DNA of 64,000 nt from Symsagittifera roscoffensis. Its lineage: Eukaryota; Xenacoelomorpha; Acoela; Convolutidae. The stretch lies in the NCBI RefSeq assembly GCF_963678635.1, contig NC_087063.1, positions 80,773,574 through 80,837,573 on the forward strand, read 5' to 3'. Of this stretch, positions 57,651 to 64,000 are shown piece after piece. The notes beneath the pieces are model-generated. The model was not told the origin of the DNA. It saw nothing but the letters and a program-made list of their open reading frames with translations, and ran no database searches. Within the stretch, counting starts at the first letter, position 1; every line of letters starts with the position of its first letter. Position numbers and translations under genes: made by a program.

Positions 57651-60640
57651 TCTCTATTTGTCACTTTTTAATGCCTATACACTTAACTCGATTGCTAGAG
57701 ACCTTATAGTTTTATTAACAATAATAATGACACAACATAATAAATTTCACAAGATTCTATTAAATAGTGACCACGAATCCCTGTATGTTATCAGAGTACA
57801 GTTTTTATAAAAATTATTCACACTAACCGATTATCGGTCGTAAGATTTGAAAACTAGCACAATATGAATGTTATCAGTCAATCTAAAAGATAGTGTACTC
57901 ACTACCCAATCAAGCACAGTTTACGTTGATTTAAAATCTAAAACAAAATATATATACTTAATGTCAGAATTTGAATACCTCTATGAAAAAAAACGTATGT
58001 GTAATGTACTCTTAGTCAGTCGCAGTACAATAGTCGAACCTGTCTTTTAAAGAAAAAGCTTTCCCTGCTCGGTGCTGCGCCAAACAGACAAAACTTTGAA
58101 GGCAGTAATTTTCTCAAGTGGGCGTCTATTGCACCCACCGAGTACTGTGTTACCTCTCTGCCTTCGGACTGCCCGAGCTAGACTTACTAAAATCCTCAGG
58201 GCAGTCACTTTTCTCAAAAACGTATTATGTTACAATCCACACCAATGAATCACGCTCTTTTTAATTTAGACTTAGTGTCGCGAATATCCGAGTTCGGAGC
58301 TGTTTTGTTTTGGTCTTGTTCTTATTGAAAGGCAAGTTACCAGTACAGTCACTGATACCTAGCCTGTGTTCTAATAACCTAATACCTCTCACTTTTTAGT
58401 CTTTCTTTCGCCTACCTAAGTCCTTTAATAAAATAATACCCCTCCGGAGTGGCACAAATAGGACCCTTCCGGACTAATAGAATCTAGACCCCTCCGGATT
58501 GGGACCCCTCTGAGTTAGTTAATATAAGACCCCTCCGGATTTGGACCCCTCCGAATTAGCAACTATAAGACCCCTCCGGATTCGGACCCCTCCTAACTTG
58601 AAAAATCTTTGACCCCTCCGGATTGGGAGCCCTCCGGTTTTGTAAAAGTAGCTTTTCGGAGATTTCCTACTTTCAACCTATACTCCTCCGGATACGTTCT
58701 CCGCTGCAATTTTGCTCTTTCAATTAACTAGGAAGGGTATGCACTACTTTCCTAGACCCTTCCGGATTGAAGTTAAGCCTCTTATTTGACAATTCACACT
58801 AACGGTGAAGGGTCTTATCGCTGGCCTAACTTCGGCTCGATTAAGGTTTTGCTGTGCCTTTAGCCTTCCCTTTTGTCTAGAACAGCCTAAAATTACTTTA
58901 TTCAACCGCTATTACCTTTTGATAGGGGTATAAATGCTTTTCTAAAAGAAATTTATAAAACGTGAAGGGTGTACCCTTCCAAATTTAGGAATTTGCTAAA
59001 AACAATCTCAAAAAATTTTCACGCTTACTTTTCCGAAAAATTTCTGTCCCTATCAGTAAGTTCAGCTAATTTCTGATCTATTGGTACCAAGATCAACTCA
59101 ATATGCTCAGTAGTTCCAAAGTTATTAACCAAAACGTCTTTTTTCTAAACTCAAGAATTTTCTCTCTTACAGGTTCCGCCTAACTTTTTCCGCAAAAATG
59201 GTCCTTTCGACCTAAAAATTATTGATCCGAGCTCAGGAGGCCTATACTCTTCTAGTTCAATGCAAAAGACCCGATCTTAAACGCTTTTGTAGAAGAAATT
59301 TGCGAAAAACTATGCTACCTGTACCCCTCCGGATTGATGAATCCACCAAATCAAACACGTTAAGTCCGATTTTTCTGCAACCCGGAAGGCTTTCGGGTAG
59401 CAAGTTTTGAAACTTGTAGATTCACTAGTGGACACTGTCCGAACAACTATTTTCACTGTCGTAACTCAAAAATTTCAAAAAAATTTCTGAATTTATAGTG
59501 TTTCGTTTTCTCAAAAATCACGAAATTTCGGTTTTCGGTACCAAAATAGTTCCAACCACCTTCGAACTTAACTTAACTTAACCGGTTCTATCTATTATGG
59601 TAGTGCAGTGACGATGTAACACACTAACATAGCGCTTTTTTCCGTTTCAAAAAATATCGAGATCTCAAAAATCGCGACTTGTGGGGGGATCAAAATATCG
59701 CTATTTTGACCCTAAAAACCGGTCTGTTTTCGTTGTTTTTGACTGAAAAACGATATAAGACTATTAATATAGGCTATATAAGTAATAATATTAGTAATAC
59801 TATACCCCTCCGGGTTTGTTTAATATCCGAACTAAGGTGCTTAACTCGGATATTCGCAGTTCGGTGAAGGGTCACTACAGTGCAGCACTGTCGAGCCCCC
59901 CTCAGATTACTATCTTACTTTTTGTACCAAAAGGGATACAAAACTTGTTAACGATACCCAACAGTCGATTGTTGTTGTCGTTGAGCCTCTTCTTGTTGCT
60001 CCTTGTACTGCTTGCCGGATCAGTCTTCTCCCAAGACCCTTCCGAATTGAGCGCAAATCAGCTGACCCTTCCGGATTGAGCGCAATTTATCATTAACGTG
60101 CTTAAATGCTCAAATAACCCTACAGTACAAGCCTCACAAACGGGCTACAAAACTGATCGTAACAATCCTGACTGATATAAATGCCTGTAACAACAATATA
60201 TCTATCAACAACAAACGGGGGGGTCGGATCACATCTTGTCTGGGGGGATGATTTCTACTGATTTTCTACTTTTTTTTTTACTGTTTTTGGTTTTTTCGGT
60301 TATTTTTTTATGTTTTTTGTTTTTCTTGGGTACTATACTACTTTTTGTTTGGTTTTATATATATCTTTAAGTGTTTTTGGTCACAAACCTCTCATGGAAC
60401 GAGGGAATGGCCGATCCCCCCACCCTTCCTGATTCGTGAATTTTCGGTCTTAACTAAGTTAAAAAACTATTCACGGTAATCCTGAAGGCTTCCGCGTTCC
60501 GAACTACCCTTCCACCCCGGCGGTTTAGGCCTATTAAGGGCGTTTATGTGAGCATCCGCTCGGCGCCGAGTGCTCGTTAACGGTTCTGCCGGTCATGATG
60601 TTAAAAAGAATAACACCCAGGAGCGCCATAAAAACATGTA
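57651..60640 (-). other. 5' leader of giant element, copy 2
   Basis: Three kilobases between the 5' LTR and gag without a credible gene. It is rich in diverged CCCTYCCGGATT words and contains a copy of the LTR hairpin module (59330-59398). A TGGCGC word sits 13 bases inside the LTR edge (- strand, about 60628) and could be part of a primer-binding site, but I cannot match it to a tRNA. Confidence 0.75.
58438..58770 (-). repeat. CCGGAKT-word repeat cluster in the leader
   Basis: On the + strand at least ten copies of ACCCCTCCGGATTxGG or close variants occur in about 330 bases, irregularly spaced. More scattered copies lie at 59330, 59803, 60037, 60066 and 60417. The same word occurs in both LTRs of this copy. 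It occupies the place where copy 1 has its TCTTGGGACA minisatellite. Confidence 0.85.
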
Positions 60641-61629
60641 TGTAACATTCGCCCGGAAGATACATATCGACGGAAAACAAAACTAAGTCTTAAGACGACT
60701 GGCTAACTTCTAAACAGAGCTTTGCATGCTTTTCACCGTCTCTACCAAGCCAGTACTTTTCGGTGGTCTTTTCTAAGATCGGGTCGACAAAAACGTTACG
60801 GCTTTCGGCTTCGGTCAAAACACTCAGATTAACTAAATTACATGCAGAAATAGTGAGCTCATGGCTGGGTCTCAGTATCCCCAGACCACGAGGTCACTCC
60901 TAAAAACAGGGCTACTACTTATTATATTACTATTGTTTTTGTTCAGTAGATAAAAATCATCATCTCCATCGAAGATGGATCAACCCTTTCCCCCAACTCC
61001 TAGCTTCTCATCCTTATCAAAATGAATCTAGATATCAATTAAATTCAAGTCAGGACATGACAGGAAGCTAAAAGTTTATGTAACAGGATAAAAGTTTCAG
61101 TTCCTTTACCCTTCCGGATTGATGAATCCGCTGGATCAAGCTCGTTAATCCTGATTTCTTCTTAATCCGGAAGGCCGTCTTTCACCCTTCACCGTTGTTC
61201 GCAACGGCCTTGCAACTATTGTCGCAGCACAATAGTTGCAACTCGGAGTGTTCTCTGTTATTCTGTAACTCGTTGTCGTTTTCCAATCTCGATTTCGTAG
61301 TTGTTGTTAGCGCAGCTAATGTTGTTCTGTTCTTCTTTCTCGTTTTAGCCAAAATGGCCGTTTCTGACGTTTCTCAGAAATATGACGTCACAATTCGTAT
61401 TTTTGAAATTTTAAAATACCAGAATATTCCAGCCCTCACCGTTTGGCCGATCGTTCCAATAACGTTCTTAATTCTTAATAATCACCAATCCGGAAGGCTC
61501 GCTGCTAAAAATCCGAATTCTGCAGAGATTGCATTTTTCACATTCTGGTCGAATGTCACATACTCCCCGGACAGTCCGGTCAATGGCCTCATTGAATCAC
61601 GCAATGTTCGTAAAATGGTTACAGTGTCA
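60641..61629 (-). repeat. 5' LTR of giant element, copy 2
   Basis: Partner of 43864-44854, about 98% identical by eye. It starts TGTAACATTCG on the + strand and ends GTGTCA. It carries the same hairpin module and 13-bp inverted repeat (61210-61241). The outer flank (61630 onward) is family X integrase sequence, whereas the other LTR is flanked by LINE sequence. Confidence 0.92.
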
Positions 61630-62119
61630 TGCAGTCTACTTTCTTTAATATTTTAGATTGTGGAATAAAAGTTTTTTAATCTTTTCGTGGTTGATTTGTA
61701 TGAAATGCAATCGAAAACACCCTTAAGCCTAATATTCATGCATTTCACATTCCACAATCCTTGAATACAAAAAGTCATGTAGTTTCAGAAAAAACATATT
61801 CAAGTTTCACTCAAATTTTATACTTTCCAAACGCACCAAGCTTGATAATACTAATTTGCAATGACTGTCTTACATGTCAATTAAAGAAACTATTTTCAAA
61901 CCAAAAGCAAATCAAAGAAAAACAAGTTTTTAACGGAAAGGGTTTATATTTCAATCATAGAATGTCATTTGATACGAAAGGCTCTATATCCCCTCCTCAG
62001 AAAGAAGTTCATATATGATGGTAGTAGTAGCTGAATTTACACATTATGTAGCACTCAACCCTGCACCCCATTATAACACTTATTATGCTTACGCAACACT
62101 TTATGAACACTGGATAGCA
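61630..62119 (+). pseudogene. Integrase fragment, family X copy 2
   Basis: Inverted copy of 20598-21080. It reads CNDCLTCQLKK (integrase zinc domain) and, after a break, FDTKGSISPP and FTHYVALNPAPHYNTYYAY, then YEHWIAKIGL. FDTKG probably contains the first catalytic Asp. The segment ends abruptly near 62119, where a pyrimidine-rich join leads into giant-element LTR sequence. Confidence 0.75.
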
Positions 62120-62144
62120 AAAATTGGACTTCTTTCTTTTCTTT

Positions 62145-62366
62145 CTTTTCTCTTTTTAGCCAAAATGGCCGTTTCTGACGTTTCTCAGAAATATGACGTC
62201 ATAATTCGAATTTTTGAAATTTTAAAATACCAGAATATTCTAGCCCTCACCGTTTGGCCAATCGTTCCAATCACGTTCTGAATTCTTAATAATCACCAAT
62301 CCGGAAGGCTCGCTGCTAAAAATTCGAATTCTGCAGAGATTGCATTTTTCACATTCTGGTCGAATG
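62145..62366 (-). repeat. Partial LTR of the giant element family
   Basis: About 220 bases match the LTR interior (44565-44790 and 61337-61560), from TTTTAGCCAAAATGG to TGGTCGAATG, with several substitutions. It is neither a complete LTR nor flanked by terminal motifs, so it is a truncated remnant. It marks at least a third insertion of this family. Confidence 0.85.
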
Positions 62367-62650
62367 GCACAAAAGTTTTGATACCAGCTCGTTTTTAATT
62401 CTTAAAATTGATGTTTTTTTAGTATCCGTAACTTCATATATTTTAATCAACCAATTTCTGAACTGTAACCGAACTTGTTTTGTTTTGTTTTGTTTTGTTT
62501 TTTGCTTTTGCTGATGTTGTGTTTTTGTTTGATGTAACCAATGAATTTTAACCAACTTTATTATGTACACTTTGCTATACTGATGCCTCGGCTATTTACT
62601 GTATTGTAATTCAGGTGTTCTTTCTTCTTCTTCTTCTTCTTGATTTTACA
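62367..62650. other. AT-rich spacer with simple repeats
   Basis: It contains a TTTTG run (about 62477-62502) and a TTC run (about 62622-62640). No gene seen. Confidence 0.7.
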
Positions 62651-62654
62651 ATTT

Positions 62655-63216
62655 TACCGAATTCTCAAAAAATCGCTTTATTTTTCCAGAGAGCGCATAA
62701 AGGCTCTTTTTATACTCTTAGAACTTTGCAAGCAACAATCGGAAGTAAAGTATTTTTTTTCAACCTTTTGATTCAGGGAATCGATACCTTCAATGTTGTA
62801 TAATTTTTTTTGAAGAAAACTTTTACTTCGATTGCCGAAATTTAATTGAATAAATAAAACCATAATTTCAGTAATCTTTGTGAAGTTGCGATTGGTTGAA
62901 TTTTTTTATAATTTTGAAATAATGATGTCTATGACTATTTTATGATCTTTGATTATTTTTTTACAGATAGTTTAGATAATCAAAACCTGATGATGCACAA
63001 AAAAGTGCGAAAACGTTTGTTTGATCTTATAATTTTTACGCGTTCTCAAAAAATTGCTTTTTTTTTCCAGATTTTGAAAAAAGTCTCCAAAGCTCGCATA
63101 AAGGCTCTTTTCATACTCTTAGAACTTTGCAAGCAAAAATCGGAAGTAAAGTATTTTTTTTCAACCTTTTGATTCGGGGAATCGATACCTTCAATGTTGT
63201 ATAATATTTTTTTTGA
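62655..63216 (+). mobile_element. PLE-type terminal repeats with hammerhead-like motif
   Basis: Two direct repeats of about 155 bases (62660-62815 and 63047-63215) share the run CGGAAGTAAAGTATTTTTTTT and CGATACCTTCAATGTTGTATAAT. Between them lies the tail sequence seen after both PLE copies, including CTGATGA at 62987 and GAAA at 63009. This resembles the tandem or partial terminal repeats of Penelope-like elements with no coding body left. Confidence 0.6.
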
Positions 63217-64000
63217 AGACTGAAAACATATCAACAAAAACCACAACGAAATCAATCATTTCCCTTAGTAGCAAAGAAAGACTTAACGGATATGATAATT
63301 TTGTCAGGTCCTCCCGATTCAATTAAAAAATATCCAATCAAAAAACAATATTTGATTTACAAGACCCTTTGGATAAAATACCTCTCTCCAAAAACAAAAT
63401 TTAAAATATTTTTTGCCCTAACACAGAAACAATGACACTTCAGATATTACAGATATACCAAAATCTTGACCCTGTTATCAGACAACAGACAACTCAAGTC
63501 TTGGCATAAATAAAAAACAACGCGCATTCAAGAAGTTATCACAATACTAGGAAATAAAACCTTACTCCGATATTTTCAAAAACTCAACAATACAAAAATA
63601 AAGGAAAACAATGACATTTTAGAATAGCATCACCAACACACAAAATTATCCTGTCTCTACAAGACCCGATCTATTGTCGTTATATAATCAGAAGTATGCT
63701 GAAGTTCTACTTTCTTTAATATTTTAGATTGTGGAATAAAAGTTTTTTAATCTTTCCGTGGTTGATTTGTATGAAATGCAATTGAAAACACCCTTAAGCC
63801 TAATATTCATGCATTTCACATTCCACAATCCTTGAATACAAAAAATCATGTAGGTTCAGAAAAAAACATATTCAAGTTTCACTCAAATTTTATACTTTCC
63901 AAACGCACCAAGCTTGATAATACTAATTTGCAATGACTGTCTTACATGTCAATTAAAGAAACTATTTTCAAACCAAAAGCAAATCAAAGAAAAACAAGTT
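63217..64000 (+). mobile_element. Family X fragment, copy 3 (runs off window)
   Basis: Inverted copy of about 20800-21550, in the interval between RNase H and the integrase zinc domain of family X. It begins at CTGAAAACATATCAAC and continues past the end of the window. Frames are broken. Confidence 0.8.

Noticed and set aside
60605-60640. tRNA primer-binding site next to the 5' LTR of copy 2
   Set aside because: A TGGCGC word is present but 13 bases from the LTR edge, and I could not match the following bases to a tRNA 3' end with confidence.
62015-62281. An 88-codon ORF starting MMVVVAEFTHYV as a small gene
   Set aside because: It is a fusion by chance of a family X integrase fragment and a giant-element LTR fragment.

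Overview
The window looks like a piece of a repeat-rich animal genome, most likely an AT-rich invertebrate. I recognise no host gene, rRNA or tRNA. Nearly everything readable is retroelement sequence from at least five families, in several states of decay. The animal assignment is an inference: it rests on Ty3-like LTR elements, Penelope-like (PLE) elements with a GIY-YIG nuclease and an intron, and a CR1/L2-like LINE with a 2A peptide. The species cannot be named.

The main content is a giant Ty3/gypsy-like LTR element present twice. Copy 1 (+ strand) enters the window already inside its leader. It has a minisatellite leader (about 108-779), one intact 2,935-codon gag-pol ORF (1077-9884), a short gap with a candidate splice acceptor (10148-10174), an intact 2,959-codon second ORF (10407-19286) and a 3' LTR (about 19611-20597). 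Copy 2 (- strand) is complete from LTR to LTR: 5' LTR 60641-61629, a 3-kb repeat-rich leader, a broken gag-pol (57650-48919), an acceptor at 48594, an ORF2 that lost about two thirds of its length (48519-45600), and a 3' LTR at 43864-44854. Two traits are unusual. Gag-Pol ends in a macro-domain-like module after integrase. ORF2 carries one complete SGNH (GDSL-type) hydrolase domain followed by a second, degenerate one, then about 2,000 residues I cannot assign.

Between and around these copies are older elements. A second Ty3-like family, called X here, lies decayed on the - strand at 20598-27.7 kb, with fragments at 61630-62119 and 63217-64000. A duplicated block at 27.5-29.8 kb encodes a PHD-like zinc finger. 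A degraded non-LTR reverse transcriptase lies at 30.4-32.5 kb. Two related PLE copies lie at 32.9-36.3 and 36.3-39.6 kb, each with the same 99-bp intron; hammerhead-ribozyme-like tails follow them. A CR1/L2-like LINE at 39.65-43.86 kb has an SGNH-type ORF1 and a 2A-bearing ORF2.

The expected logic of the giant element is as follows. Full-length RNA gives Gag-Pol (capsid, protease, reverse transcriptase, RNase H, integrase, macro-like tail), and a spliced RNA gives ORF2. Copy 1 may be coding-competent apart from one suspicious RT substitution. Copy 2 has LTRs that match at about 98% by eye but carries an integrase deletion, so it probably moved in trans or decayed after insertion.
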